64,000 nucleotides of DNA from Methylorubrum extorquens (lineage in GTDB: Bacteria; Pseudomonadota; Alphaproteobacteria; Rhizobiales; Beijerinckiaceae): positions 2,672,001 through 2,736,000 of the forward strand of contig NZ_JALJXF010000001.1 in assembly GCF_024169925.1 (NCBI RefSeq). The letters run 5' to 3'. Under the pieces are notes generated by a model. It ran no database searches. It saw only the letters and a list, made by a program, of their open reading frames with translations, and was not told the origin of the DNA. Made by a program: the position numbers and the translations under genes. This document shows, piece by piece, positions 1 to 8,030 of this stretch; within the stretch, counting starts at the first letter, position 1; each line of letters begins with the position of its first letter.

Positions 1-420
1 ATAGGTCGCCGATTCGCGCCAGCTCTCGCCGTTGGGCAGATCGACGTCGTAGAGGTGGAGCTTGTCGTAAGCAGCCTGGATCTCGCCCGCGGCGTCGATC
101 AGGAAGGCGCGGTTGGCGATCTTCTCGCCCGCGCGGATCGCCAGCGAGCCGATCTGCAGGACGATCTTTTCCGCCCGCGCGACCTCGCGGAGGGCGGCGA
201 GCGTGGCGTCGCTCTCCTGCGGCCCGACCTTCTCGAACAGGGCGGCGCGGTCGCGCTCGATCAGCGAGGTCGTCTCCGGAGTCTGCACATAGGCCGCACC
301 CCGGCGGGCCGCCTCGCGCACCGCCTGCACGGCGGCCTCGCGGTTGACGGCCGGATCGCGCCCGCCGCGCATCTGCACGCAGGCGGCGATGAAGGGCTTG
401 CTGTCGGACAGATCCGTCAT
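1..420 (-). CDS. Carbon-nitrogen hydrolase (nitrilase superfamily), 3' end cut off by window edge
   Basis: The first 140 codons of a nitrilase/omega-amidase-type enzyme that hydrolyses a C-N bond of an amide or nitrile; the substrate cannot be told. The protein starts MTDLSDSKPFIAACVQM. The catalytic Glu region (QTPETTSL, about residue 49) and the catalytic Lys region (YDKLHLYDVDLPNGES, about residue 121) are visible; the nucleophilic Cys lies beyond the left edge. Its ATG overlaps the stop of the glutaredoxin gene (ATGA), so the two are co-transcribed and probably translationally coupled. The pair glutaredoxin-nitrilase homologue is, from memory, common in Hyphomicrobiales. The family is clear; the exact activity is not. 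Confidence 0.88.
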   Translation of the reverse strand, partial: MTDLSDSKPFIAACVQMRGGRDPAVNREAAVQAVREAARRGAAYVQTPETTSLIERDRAALFEKVGPQESDATLAALREVARAEKIVLQIGSLAIRAGEKIANRAFLIDAAGEIQAAYDKLHLYDVDLPNGESWRESATY

Positions 421-674
421 GCCGCGAGCAGCGGATCGAGATCGCCCGCCCGCTCCAGGGCGTAGAGGTCGTCGCAGCCGCCGACATGCCGGTCGCCGAC
501 GAAGATCTGCGGCACCGAGGTACGTCCGCCGGCCCGCTGGACCATGGTCGCGCGGGCGCCCGCCGTCTTTTCGACGTCGACCTCGCTGAAGGACACGCCC
601 TTTTCGCGCAGCAGGCTCTTGGCCGCTGAGCAATAGGGGCACCAGGCCGTGGTGTAGATCGTGACCGGCTGCAT
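417..674 (-). CDS. grxC: Glutaredoxin 3 (GrxC-type dithiol glutaredoxin)
   Basis: An 85-residue cytosolic glutathione-dependent disulfide reductase, the usual length for GrxC. The dithiol active site CPYC lies at about residues 12-15 after a beta strand (VTIYTTAW). The glutathione-binding TSVPQIF segment (cis-Pro) and the C-terminal GGCDDLYAL segment are both present. It is upstream of and overlaps by 4 bases the nitrilase-family gene on the same strand. Known role: reduction of protein disulfides and glutathione mixed disulfides. The presence of both cysteines argues against a monothiol iron-sulfur carrier. Confidence 0.95.
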   Translation of the reverse strand: MQPVTIYTTAWCPYCSAAKSLLREKGVSFSEVDVEKTAGARATMVQRAGGRTSVPQIFVGDRHVGGCDDLYALERAGDLDPLLAA

Positions 675-796
675 GGGTCCGTCGCGTGCCCGAGTGGGGA
701 GAGGCGACGGATATAGGCGAGCCGCGAGGATCTTCCTACTGCGGAAGGGACACAGCGTCGGACGATCGCCGCGCCGGCTCTCCGCTCAGGCGGCCC

Positions 797-1153
797 TTAG
801 GCGGCCAGCAGCTTCTCGACCTCGTTGACGAGGTCGCGCAGGTGGAAGGGCTTCGAGAGCACCTTCGCATCCTTCGGCGCCTTTGAATCCGGATTCAGCG
901 CCACGGCGGCGAAACCCGTGATGAACATCACCTTGATGTCGGGATCGAGCTCGGTGGCGCGGCGCGCCAGCTCGATGCCGTCCATCTCCGGCATGACGAT
1001 GTCGGTCAGGAGAAGCTCGAACGGCTCCTCGCGCAGGCGATTGTAGGCGGACAGGCCGTTATCGAAGGACAGCACGTCATAGCCGGCGTTCTGGAGCGCC
1101 TTGGCCAGAAACCGGCGCATGTCGTTGTCGTCTTCCGCGAGCAGGATCTTCAT
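797..1153 (-). CDS. cpdR: CpdR-type single-domain response regulator
   Basis: A 118-residue stand-alone receiver domain. It begins MKILLAEDDNDMRRFLAKAL, has the phospho-acceptor Asp in LLTDIVMPEMDG (about residue 51), the switch Thr in MFITGFAAVA and the Lys in VLSKPFHLRDL. The composition closely follows CpdR, which in Caulobacter when unphosphorylated takes ClpXP to the pole for proteolysis of cell-cycle substrates and is phosphorylated by the CckA-ChpT relay. An upstream in-frame start would add 26 Arg/Pro-rich residues and is not favoured, since the receiver domain begins exactly at the chosen ATG. The gene stands alone, divergent from the N-formylglutamate amidohydrolase gene. No output domain is present, as expected for CpdR. 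Confidence 0.93.
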   Translation of the reverse strand: MKILLAEDDNDMRRFLAKALQNAGYDVLSFDNGLSAYNRLREEPFELLLTDIVMPEMDGIELARRATELDPDIKVMFITGFAAVALNPDSKAPKDAKVLSKPFHLRDLVNEVEKLLAA

Positions 1154-1462
1154 CGAACGGCGTCCCGGTGCCCATGCGCCTTGGAGTGTCTCAGGATAAC
1201 GCCCGGTCGCTACCATGCCGCTTGTGGGCATGACAGCGCGGCCGGCGCTTTGCGAGAGATGCTCGGTGGGTGTTCATTTCATAAAGCGTCGGCTTGGTAA
1301 ACAGAGCGTTAAACGCGACCGGTGTCGCGACGCACCCGACAATCGCAGGGCGCTGTTCCGCTCCCCTCCCCGCTCTGTGCGGCGCATGGTGGACAGGGCC
1401 GGCGCGTCGCCGCAAAGTGGCGTGATGTCCCTTCCGTGCCACGCTCAGGCCCCCGCGTCTCG
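1154..1462. other. Divergent intergenic region between cpdR and hutG-like gene
   Basis: About 310 bases with no credible gene. It must carry the promoters of both neighbours. A TTAA half-site is seen near 1308 (gcgttaaacg) with a GTAA eight bases away, which is one base off the CtrA full-site spacing, so I do not call a CtrA site. No terminator or repeat is visible. Confidence 0.5.
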
Positions 1463-2359
1463 ATGAGCCCATCACAGCCAGACGGCCCCGAGGCGTTCGA
1501 TCCACCCTTCGCCGTGGACGAGCCGGCGCAGCACGCGATTCCCTTCGTGTTCAACACGCCTCATTCCGGCGCGCATTACCCCGCCTCCTTCCTTGCCTCC
1601 TCCCGGCTCGACGCGCTGGCCCTGCGCCGCTCGGAGGATGCCCATGTCGACCGGCTGTTCGCTGCGGTCGTCGGCCTCGGCGCGCCCCTGATGCGGGCGA
1701 ACTTCCCCCGCGCTTATCTCGACGTGAACCGCGAGCCCTACGAACTCGACCCCCGGATGTTCGCCGGCCGCCTGCCCTCCTTCGCCAACACCCGCTCGAT
1801 GCGGGTGGCCGGAGGCCTGGGCACGGTGCCGCGCATCGTCGCCGACGGTCAGGAGATCTACCGGGAGCGGCTGCCGGTGGAGGAGGCGGTGCGGCGCATC
1901 GAGTCGCTCTACAAGCCGTATCACCGGACCCTGCGCGGCCTAATCCACCGCACGGCGCGGACCTTCGGCCGGTCGTTCCTGATCGATTGCCACTCGATGC
2001 CGTCCTCGAGCCTCGGGCGCGACGAGAGCGCCCAGGCCGACTTCGTGCTCGGCGACCGCTTCGGCACGGCCTGCCAGCCCTCGCTGGTCGATGGGTTCGA
2101 GAGCCGGCTGCGGGCTCTGGGCTACAAGGTGGTGCGCAACAAGCCCTATGCCGGCGGCTTCATCACCGAGCATTACGGCGAGCCCGGTCTCGGGCGGCAC
2201 GCGCTCCAGATCGAGATCAACCGGGCGCTCTACATGAACGAGCAGTCGCTGGCGCTGACGGCCGGCTTCGCGACGCTGGCGGACCATCTCGCCGAGGTCA
2301 TTGCTGGCGTCGCCCTCGAGACGGTCGAGCTGCCGTCCCACCGCATCGCGGCCGAGTAA
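1463..2359 (+). CDS. hutG: N-formylglutamate amidohydrolase
   Basis: A 298-residue enzyme that hydrolyses N-formyl-L-glutamate to glutamate and formate, the last step of one histidine degradation route. Family motifs are present: NTPHSGAHYP near residue 33, EDAHVDRLF, the zinc-site segment FLIDCHSMP and the C-terminal HALQIEINRALYMNE. The ATG at 1463 (MSPSQPDGPEAF) is chosen because residues encoded upstream are Arg/Gly-rich and unlike the family. No hut genes lie nearby, so it may act on other N-formyl amino acids; the symbol reflects the family. It converges with galU, with a terminator between them. Confidence 0.85.
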   Translation: MSPSQPDGPEAFDPPFAVDEPAQHAIPFVFNTPHSGAHYPASFLASSRLDALALRRSEDAHVDRLFAAVVGLGAPLMRANFPRAYLDVNREPYELDPRMFAGRLPSFANTRSMRVAGGLGTVPRIVADGQEIYRERLPVEEAVRRIESLYKPYHRTLRGLIHRTARTFGRSFLIDCHSMPSSSLGRDESAQADFVLGDRFGTACQPSLVDGFESRLRALGYKVVRNKPYAGGFITEHYGEPGLGRHALQIEINRALYMNEQSLALTAGFATLADHLAEVIAGVALETVELPSHRIAAE

Positions 2360-2410
2360 GCCCTCGGACCGGGGTGCTGCATCCGGTCCTTCGGGCTGCA
2401 CGCTTTAGAC

Positions 2411-2438
2411 AAAAAAAGGCCGCCCCGAAGGACGGCCC
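2411..2438 (-). terminator. Rho-independent terminator of galU
   Basis: Read on the minus strand, GGCCGTCC-TTCG-GGGCGGCC forms an 8-bp stem (one G-T pair) closed by a UUCG tetraloop and followed by seven T. It lies 160 bases past the galU stop and faces the end of the hutG-like gene. Confidence 0.9.
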
Positions 2439-2600
2439 GAAGTCTAGGGAGGAAACGCCCAAGAAGGGCTGCGGGACCGCGACGCCATCGCGATCTCGCA
2501 ATGCACAAATCGCATCGCGCTGCACAAATCGCAAGAGCGACGATAACGTTTTCACATGTGCGCCGCGCATATCTGCCCGACGCGTGCGTATGGAACCGGA

Positions 2601-3467
2601 TCAGGCCTCGCCGAGCAACGTGCGGATTTCCGCTTTCAGCGCATCGGCCAGTTCCGGCCGCTCCAGGCCGTAGGCGAGGTTGGCGGTGAGGAAGCCGATC
2701 TTGGACCCGGTGTCGTAGGTGCGCCCGTCGTAGCGCATCCCGTAGAACCTCTGCTGCTCGGCCAGCCGGATCATCGCGTCGGTGAGCTGAATCTCGCCGC
2801 CGGCACCGGTCTCGCCCCGCTCCAGGATCGAGAAGATCTCGGGCTGGAGGATGTAGCGGCCGGAGATGATGTAGTTCGAAGGCGCGGTGCCGGGCTTGGG
2901 CTTCTCGACCATGCCGGTGATCTCGAAGGTCTGGCCGAAGGTCTCGCCGACGGCGACGATGCCGTACTGATGCGTCTCCTCGGGCTTCACCTCCTCCACG
3001 GCGATGACGTTGCCGCCATGCTGCTCGTAGGCCTTGAGCATCTGGCCCATGCAGCCGCGGCTTAGCATGTCGGGCAGCAGCACGGCGAAGGGCTCGTCGC
3101 CGACGATCTCGCGAGCGCACCACACGGCATGGCCGAGGCCGAGCGGCGCCTGTTGCCGGGTGAAGCTGGTCTGGCCGGCCTTGGGCAGGTCCTTCTTCAA
3201 CTCTTCGTAGGCCGCCTGCTTGCCGCGCTCCTGCAGTGTGTGGTCCAATTCGAACGCGATGTCGAAATGGTCTTCGATCACCGCCTTACCGCGGCCGGTG
3301 ACGAAGATGAAGTGCTCGATGCCGGCCTCGCGCGCCTCGTCGACGACGTGCTGGACGACCGGGCGGTCGACGACGGTGAGCATCTCCTTCGGCACGGCCT
3401 TGGTGGCCGGCAGGAAGCGCGTGCCGAGGCCCGCGACGGGAAGGACGGCCTTGCGAATTCGTTTCAT
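2601..3467 (-). CDS. galU: UTP--glucose-1-phosphate uridylyltransferase
   Basis: A 288-residue cytosolic enzyme that makes UDP-glucose from UTP and glucose-1-phosphate. The nucleotide-binding N-terminus [22 protein letters not shown] is characteristic of bacterial GalU, followed by [13 protein letters not shown], the [12 protein letters not shown] loop, LLPDM and the FVEKP-like segment GMVEKPKP. The length matches the family (about 290-300). It is divergent from galE, which interconverts UDP-glucose and UDP-galactose, so the two supply activated sugars for lipopolysaccharide and exopolysaccharide. A strong terminator follows the gene. Confidence 0.97.
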   Translation of the reverse strand: MKRIRKAVLPVAGLGTRFLPATKAVPKEMLTVVDRPVVQHVVDEAREAGIEHFIFVTGRGKAVIEDHFDIAFELDHTLQERGKQAAYEELKKDLPKAGQTSFTRQQAPLGLGHAVWCAREIVGDEPFAVLLPDMLSRGCMGQMLKAYEQHGGNVIAVEEVKPEETHQYGIVAVGETFGQTFEITGMVEKPKPGTAPSNYIISGRYILQPEIFSILERGETGAGGEIQLTDAMIRLAEQQRFYGMRYDGRTYDTGSKIGFLTANLAYGLERPELADALKAEIRTLLGEA

Positions 3468-3641
3468 GTGGCGGGACCCGTTTTTTGGCGTTTGTCGGGG
3501 CGAGCCCTGATCGACAGGGGATCAAATAGCACGCAGGCGGCCGCTAACAGCCCCGCTTGGGTTGGGATTGGCAGGATTTCGTCATTAAACATGGCGGAAA
3601 CCTGCGCTGCCGGGTGGCAGAAGACGGATCGGGGGTAGGCG

Positions 3642-4634
3642 ATGGCGGTTCTGGTCACGGGCGGCGCCGGCTATATCGGCAGCCACATGGTGCTCGCGCT
3701 TGTCGATGCCGGGCATGAGGAGGTGGTGGTCCTCGACGATCTCTCGACCGGTTACGACTGGGCCCTGCCTCCGGAAGTGCGTCTCGTCGTCGGCGATGTC
3801 GCCGATCAAGCCCTCGTGACCGAGACGATCCTGCGACACCAGATCGACGCGGTCGCGCATTTCGCGGCCAAGATCGTCGTGCCGGAATCGGTCTCCGACC
3901 CGCTGGGCTACTACCTCGCCAACACCGTGAAGACCCGCGCGCTGATCGAGACGGCCGCGCGCACGAACGTGCGGCACTTCATCTTCTCCTCGACGGCGGC
4001 CGTCTACGGCGAGCCCGAGATCGTGCCGGTGCCCGAGTCCCTGGCAACGAACCCGATCAACCCCTACGGCCGCTCGAAGCTGATGAGCGAGTGGATGCTG
4101 GCGGACGCCGCCGCCGCGCACGGCTTCACCTACGGGGTGCTGCGCTACTTCAACGTGGCCGGGGCCGATCCGCGCGGGCGTTCCGGGCAATCGATGCCGG
4201 CCGCCACCCATCTCATCAAGGCCGCGACGCAGGCGGCCCTCGGCCAGCGCACGCATCTGGAGGTGTTCGGCACCGACTATCCCACCCGCGACGGCTCCTG
4301 CCTGCGCGACTACATCCAGGTTTCGGATCTGGCCCAGGCCCACATGGTCGTGCTCGACCACCTGCGCGGCGGTGGCGACAGCCTGACCGTCAATTGCGGC
4401 TACGGCCGGGGCTACTCGGTTCTGGAGGTCGTGGAGGTGGTCAAGCGCATCTCCGGCCGCGACTTCGAGGTGCGGCTGTCGCCCCGCCGTGCCGGTGACC
4501 CCGCCCAGATCATCGCGGGCGCCGACCGCATCCGCAACGAACTCGGCTGGACCCCGAAGCACGACGACCTCGACGCCATCGTCGCCCAGGCGCTCGCCTG
4601 GGAGGACACCCTGGCGAAGCGGAACCGGCGGTGA
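3642..4634 (+). CDS. galE: UDP-glucose 4-epimerase
   Basis: A 330-residue short-chain dehydrogenase-type epimerase acting on UDP-glucose/UDP-galactose. The NAD-binding motif GGAGYIGSH is at residues 6-14, the catalytic Ser/Thr stretch is FSSTAAVYGEP, and the YxxxK pair is in NPYGRSKLM. Downstream lie the substrate-binding RYFNVAGADP and the C-terminal RRAGDPAQIIAG. The TGA stop overlaps the GTG start of the downstream transglycosylase gene (GTGA), which suggests translational coupling between a sugar-nucleotide enzyme and a cell-wall enzyme. Confidence 0.96.
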   Translation: MAVLVTGGAGYIGSHMVLALVDAGHEEVVVLDDLSTGYDWALPPEVRLVVGDVADQALVTETILRHQIDAVAHFAAKIVVPESVSDPLGYYLANTVKTRALIETAARTNVRHFIFSSTAAVYGEPEIVPVPESLATNPINPYGRSKLMSEWMLADAAAAHGFTYGVLRYFNVAGADPRGRSGQSMPAATHLIKAATQAALGQRTHLEVFGTDYPTRDGSCLRDYIQVSDLAQAHMVVLDHLRGGGDSLTVNCGYGRGYSVLEVVEVVKRISGRDFEVRLSPRRAGDPAQIIAGADRIRNELGWTPKHDDLDAIVAQALAWEDTLAKRNRR

Positions 4635-5812
4635 GAGCGCCCCGCGCCGCCCTCATCCTCGCGCTCGCGCTGTTGGGGGGGGCGGCCCAGGCGCAGGACG
4701 GCGACTTCTCCGCCTTCGTCGCGTCCCTGCGCCCCGACGCCACGGCCCGCGGCGTCTCGCAAAAGACCTTCGAGGCGGCGTTTGCCGGCGTGCAAGGGCC
4801 GGACCCGGACGTGGTTGCCCGCACCCGCCGCCAGAGCGAGTTCAGCCGGCCGGTCTGGGACTACCTCGTCGGCGCGGTCTCGGGTACCCGCATCGCCAGG
4901 GGCCAGGCGCAGGGGAAGCGCCTCGCCGCCACCCTCGCCGCCATCGAAGCGAAGACCGGCGTGCCGCGCTCGGTCGTGTTGGCCTTCTGGGGAGTCGAGT
5001 CGGATTTCGGTGCCAGCGCCGGCGCCCTGCCGACGATCCGCGCGCTGGCGAGCCTCGCCCACGCCCGCCACCGTGGCAGCCTGTTTCGCGACGAGCTGCT
5101 GGCCGCCCTCCAGATCCTCGAGAACGGCGACATCGAGCCGGCGCGGATGGTCGGCTCCTGGGCCGGTGCCATGGGGCAGGTGCAGTTCCTGCCCTCGGTC
5201 TACCTGCGGGAGGCGGTCGATTTCGACGGCGACGGGCGGCGCGACATCTGGCGCTCCGAGGCCGATTCCCTGGCCTCCATCGCGCATTACCTGCAATCGC
5301 TCGGCTGGAAGCCCGGCCTGTCCTGGGGCTACGAGGTCAGCCTGCCGAAGGATTTCGACCTGACCCGCTCCCGCGGCCCGCTCGCCGACTTCGCCGCCCG
5401 TGGGGTGCGCCGCACCGACGGCAAGCCCCTGCCGACGGGTGGCGAGGCCAGCCTGTTCCTGCCGGGCGGGCTCGGGAGCCCGGTCTTCCTCATCACCGAC
5501 AATTTCGAGGTGATCCGCGGCTACAACACCAGCGATTCCTACGCGCTGGCGGTGGGCCACCTCGCCGACCGGCTGGCCGGCGGCCCGGCACTTGCCGCGC
5601 CCTGGCCCAACGGCGCCGCCCGCCTCGACGGGCCGGGCCTCAAGCGTCTCCAGGCGGGGCTCGCCGCTCAGGGGCTCTATGCCGGCGAACAGGATGGACG
5701 CGCCGGCCCGAAGCTGCGCGAGGCGGTGCGGCAGTACCAGATCCGCGAAGGCCTGCCCGCCGATGGCTACGCCCGGCCCGCCCTTCTGGAGCGTCTGGAG
5801 GGACGGCCTTAG
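4631..5812 (+). CDS. Lytic murein transglycosylase, MltB/SLT-2 family, with peptidoglycan-binding domain
   Basis: A 393-residue exported enzyme that cleaves the glycan strand of peptidoglycan with formation of 1,6-anhydro-MurNAc. A signal peptide (ALILALALLGGAAQAQ) is followed by the SLT-2 catalytic domain (about residues 28-310) with the catalytic Glu in FWGVESDFGAS, the AMGQVQFLPS motif and GYNTSDSYALAVGHLADR. The C-terminal 60 residues (LQAGLAAQGLYAGEQDGRAG, then REAVRQYQ) are a PG_binding_1 domain. There is no lipobox Cys, so it is probably soluble in the periplasm. GTG start, overlapping galE by 4 bases. Confidence 0.92.
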   Translation: MRAPRAALILALALLGGAAQAQDGDFSAFVASLRPDATARGVSQKTFEAAFAGVQGPDPDVVARTRRQSEFSRPVWDYLVGAVSGTRIARGQAQGKRLAATLAAIEAKTGVPRSVVLAFWGVESDFGASAGALPTIRALASLAHARHRGSLFRDELLAALQILENGDIEPARMVGSWAGAMGQVQFLPSVYLREAVDFDGDGRRDIWRSEADSLASIAHYLQSLGWKPGLSWGYEVSLPKDFDLTRSRGPLADFAARGVRRTDGKPLPTGGEASLFLPGGLGSPVFLITDNFEVIRGYNTSDSYALAVGHLADRLAGGPALAAPWPNGAARLDGPGLKRLQAGLAAQGLYAGEQDGRAGPKLREAVRQYQIREGLPADGYARPALLERLEGRP

Positions 5813-5892
5813 ACGCGCCGGCTTCCTCGCGTTATCCTGTCGGGACTTCGGGTCGGTCTTCCGGCCCCTCCCCTTCGATCGAGGCTTCGCGC

Positions 5893-7338
5893 ATGCAACG
5901 CCGCCCGACCGATCGCACCGCGTTCCCGCGCTCCCCTGCGATCCTCGGCCTTCTCCTCGCCGCCCTCTGGCTCACGGCGGCGTGGTCCGTCCTGCCGCAG
6001 CCGGCGGCGGCACAATGGGGCGACAGCTACGACGCGCCCGCGGCCGATCCCTACGCCGCGCCGCCGCGGCGCCGGGCCCGTGGCGCCTATGCCGACGAGT
6101 ACGGCTATGGCCGGGCCCCCGCCCGCCGGGCCGCCCCGCCACAGGAGGCACCGCGCCAGTTCTACTGGCCGTGGGAGGACCAGCCGCGCGCCCAGCCGAC
6201 CCCGCCGCCGCAGGCGCCGCCGGGCTATGCCCGGCCGTCGCGCCCGCGTGCGCCCGCCGCCGCCCCCGCCACGGCCGGCCGCTCGGACGAGGAGCGGGCC
6301 GCCCGGCGCCGCCGGCCGAGCCCCGCCCCCGCGGTGGCGCAGCCCAAGGCCAAGGTGCCGAAGGCGGCGCCGACGACGCAGATCGCCGTGTTCGGCGACT
6401 CGCTCGCGGGCTACCTCGCCAAGGGCGTCGATGACGCGTTCTCCGACAATGCCGAGGTCGCCGTGCTCGACCGCTCGAAGGCCGATAGCGGCCTCGTGCG
6501 CAAGGATCTGGTGGATTGGGCCAAGGCGGCCGAGGATTTTCTCAAGACCACGCCCAAAGTCTCCTACGCCCTGATGATGGTCGGCTTGAACGACCGGCAG
6601 GCGATCCGCGAGGGCGACCAGAGCGTCGAGGCCCTGTCCGACAAGTGGCGCGAGATCTACGCCGCGCGGGTCGATGAGGTCGCGAGGGTGTTTGCCGAGC
6701 ACAAGGTGCCGCTGATCTGGGTCGGCCTGCCGCCGGTCCGCAGCGAGAGCCTGAGCCGCGACTTCGCCGCCATCAACGATCTCGTGCGCGAGCGGGTGCA
6801 ACGGGCCGGCCAATCCTATGCCGAGGTCTGGCAGGGCTTCGTGGACGACCGCAACCGCTTCACCGCTTCGGGGCCCGACGTGGATGGCCAGGAGGCGCGG
6901 CTGCGCACCTCGGACGGGATCCACTTCACCGCCGCCGGCGCGCGCAAGGTCGCCCACTTCGCCGACGTGGAGCTGAAGCGCCTGATGGGGGAGAAGGGCG
7001 GCCTGCCCTCCGAGCAGCCCGCCGCCGCGATCGCCGCCACGCCCGGCGAGGGCGGTGCCGGATTGGGCGTCGACGACACGGCGGCGATCGATCGCAAGAT
7101 CACCGCGATGCTGCCGAGCCTGCCCGAGCCGCCGGGTATCCCGAGCCTGCCGGTCAAGCCCGCGGCGGGGCCGGTGGTGCCGCTCGGCCGCACCGAGACC
7201 TCGCCGGGCGGGACGCTCCTTACCGCACGTCCGCAGGAGGGGGATGCCACCGGCACCCGCGAGCGCAGCCTGCAGCGCGGCGCCGCCCCCCTGCCCCAGC
7301 CGGGCCGAGCGGACGATTTCCGCTGGCCGCCGGGGTAA
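5893..7338 (+). CDS. DUF459 family SGNH/GDSL-type hydrolase, exported
   Basis: A 481-residue protein. The N-terminus MQRRPTDRTAF leads to a hydrophobic signal or anchor (LGLLLAALWLTAAWSVL) ending near PAAAQ. Residues about 45-155 are Pro/Ala/Arg-rich and probably disordered. The DUF459 domain (about 160-385) has the SGNH block I IAVFGDSLAG, block III-like MMVGLNDRQ and block V DGIHFTAAGARKVA. The C-terminal 90 residues are again Pro/Gly-rich. Family knowledge suggests a periplasmic esterase, possibly on cell-envelope sugars; the substrate is unknown. It follows the transglycosylase by 80 bases, so a cell-wall role is plausible. The open frame extends far upstream over the previous gene but without a sensible protein. 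Confidence 0.85.
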   Translation: MQRRPTDRTAFPRSPAILGLLLAALWLTAAWSVLPQPAAAQWGDSYDAPAADPYAAPPRRRARGAYADEYGYGRAPARRAAPPQEAPRQFYWPWEDQPRAQPTPPPQAPPGYARPSRPRAPAAAPATAGRSDEERAARRRRPSPAPAVAQPKAKVPKAAPTTQIAVFGDSLAGYLAKGVDDAFSDNAEVAVLDRSKADSGLVRKDLVDWAKAAEDFLKTTPKVSYALMMVGLNDRQAIREGDQSVEALSDKWREIYAARVDEVARVFAEHKVPLIWVGLPPVRSESLSRDFAAINDLVRERVQRAGQSYAEVWQGFVDDRNRFTASGPDVDGQEARLRTSDGIHFTAAGARKVAHFADVELKRLMGEKGGLPSEQPAAAIAATPGEGGAGLGVDDTAAIDRKITAMLPSLPEPPGIPSLPVKPAAGPVVPLGRTETSPGGTLLTARPQEGDATGTRERSLQRGAAPLPQPGRADDFRWPPG

Positions 7339-7362
7339 GGCCCTTCGCCTTACCGCGATGGA

Positions 7363-8022
7363 TCAGCTTTCGGCGGCAGGTGGGCCGTGCGGGGTTGCCA
7401 CGAGCCCGGCGCCGACGGCGATCCAGACCAGATGGGCGTCCGTGCGGGCGCCCAGCTTGGCCCGGATCAGCGAGAGATTGTTCTGGACCGTCTTGAGGCT
7501 GAGGCACAGCGCCTCGGCGATGCTCTGCGCCGTCGCACCCGCCGCCGTCATGCCGAGGATCTCGACCTCGCGCGGGCTGAGTTCGTCGAGGCTGCTGCGC
7601 CCGCCGGCCACCTCGTCCTGCGCGATCGCCAGGGCGATGTCGGCGCTCATGGCCCGCGCTCCGCGCAGCACGCCCGCAGCCGCTTCCAGCAATTCGCGTG
7701 GGGCGCTCGCCTTGCTGACATAGCCGCTGGCCCCCGCCGCGAAGGCTTGACGCGCGATGGCGGCGCCGGTGCGCATGCTGAAGACGAGGATGCGGGCCGC
7801 GCCGTCCCATTGCCGGATATGCCGGATCGCCTCGATGCCGCTCGGCCCCGGCAGCGACAGGTCGAGGATCACGAGGTCCGGCCTCTGCGCCTTGTAGAGG
7901 CGGTAGGCCTCCGCCGCGGTGGCGGCTTCGGCCACGACCGCGAAACCCGGCTGCCGTTCGAACAGGCGCCGATAGCCCTCCCGTACGACGGGATGGTCAT
8001 CGACGAGGAGGATGGTCGTCAT
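7363..8022 (-). CDS. LuxR/NarL family DNA-binding response regulator
   Basis: A 219-residue two-component regulator. The receiver domain (MTTILLVDDHPVVREGY; phospho-acceptor Asp in LVILDLSLPGPSG, about residue 55; Lys in VSKASAPREL) is joined to a C-terminal LuxR helix-turn-helix (LSPREVEILGMTAAGATAQSIAEAL). ATG at 8022 is preferred over a TTG at 8034 because GAGGCGG lies just upstream. It is the downstream partner of the adjacent histidine kinase, 8 bases away. The target genes are not indicated; the exported metallo-hydrolase gene on the other side of the kinase is a candidate. Confidence 0.93.
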   Translation of the reverse strand: MTTILLVDDHPVVREGYRRLFERQPGFAVVAEAATAAEAYRLYKAQRPDLVILDLSLPGPSGIEAIRHIRQWDGAARILVFSMRTGAAIARQAFAAGASGYVSKASAPRELLEAAAGVLRGARAMSADIALAIAQDEVAGGRSSLDELSPREVEILGMTAAGATAQSIAEALCLSLKTVQNNLSLIRAKLGARTDAHLVWIAVGAGLVATPHGPPAAES

Positions 8023-8030
8023 CGCCCGCC

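Noticed and set aside
1290..1320. CtrA site before cpdR
   Set aside because: Half-sites are present but their spacing is off by one base from TTAA-N7-TTAA, with only one good half.
4489..5892. Upstream extension of the DUF459 gene to a 949-residue protein
   Set aside because: The extension lies in another frame of the transglycosylase gene and is Arg/Pro-rich; the signal peptide begins at 5893.
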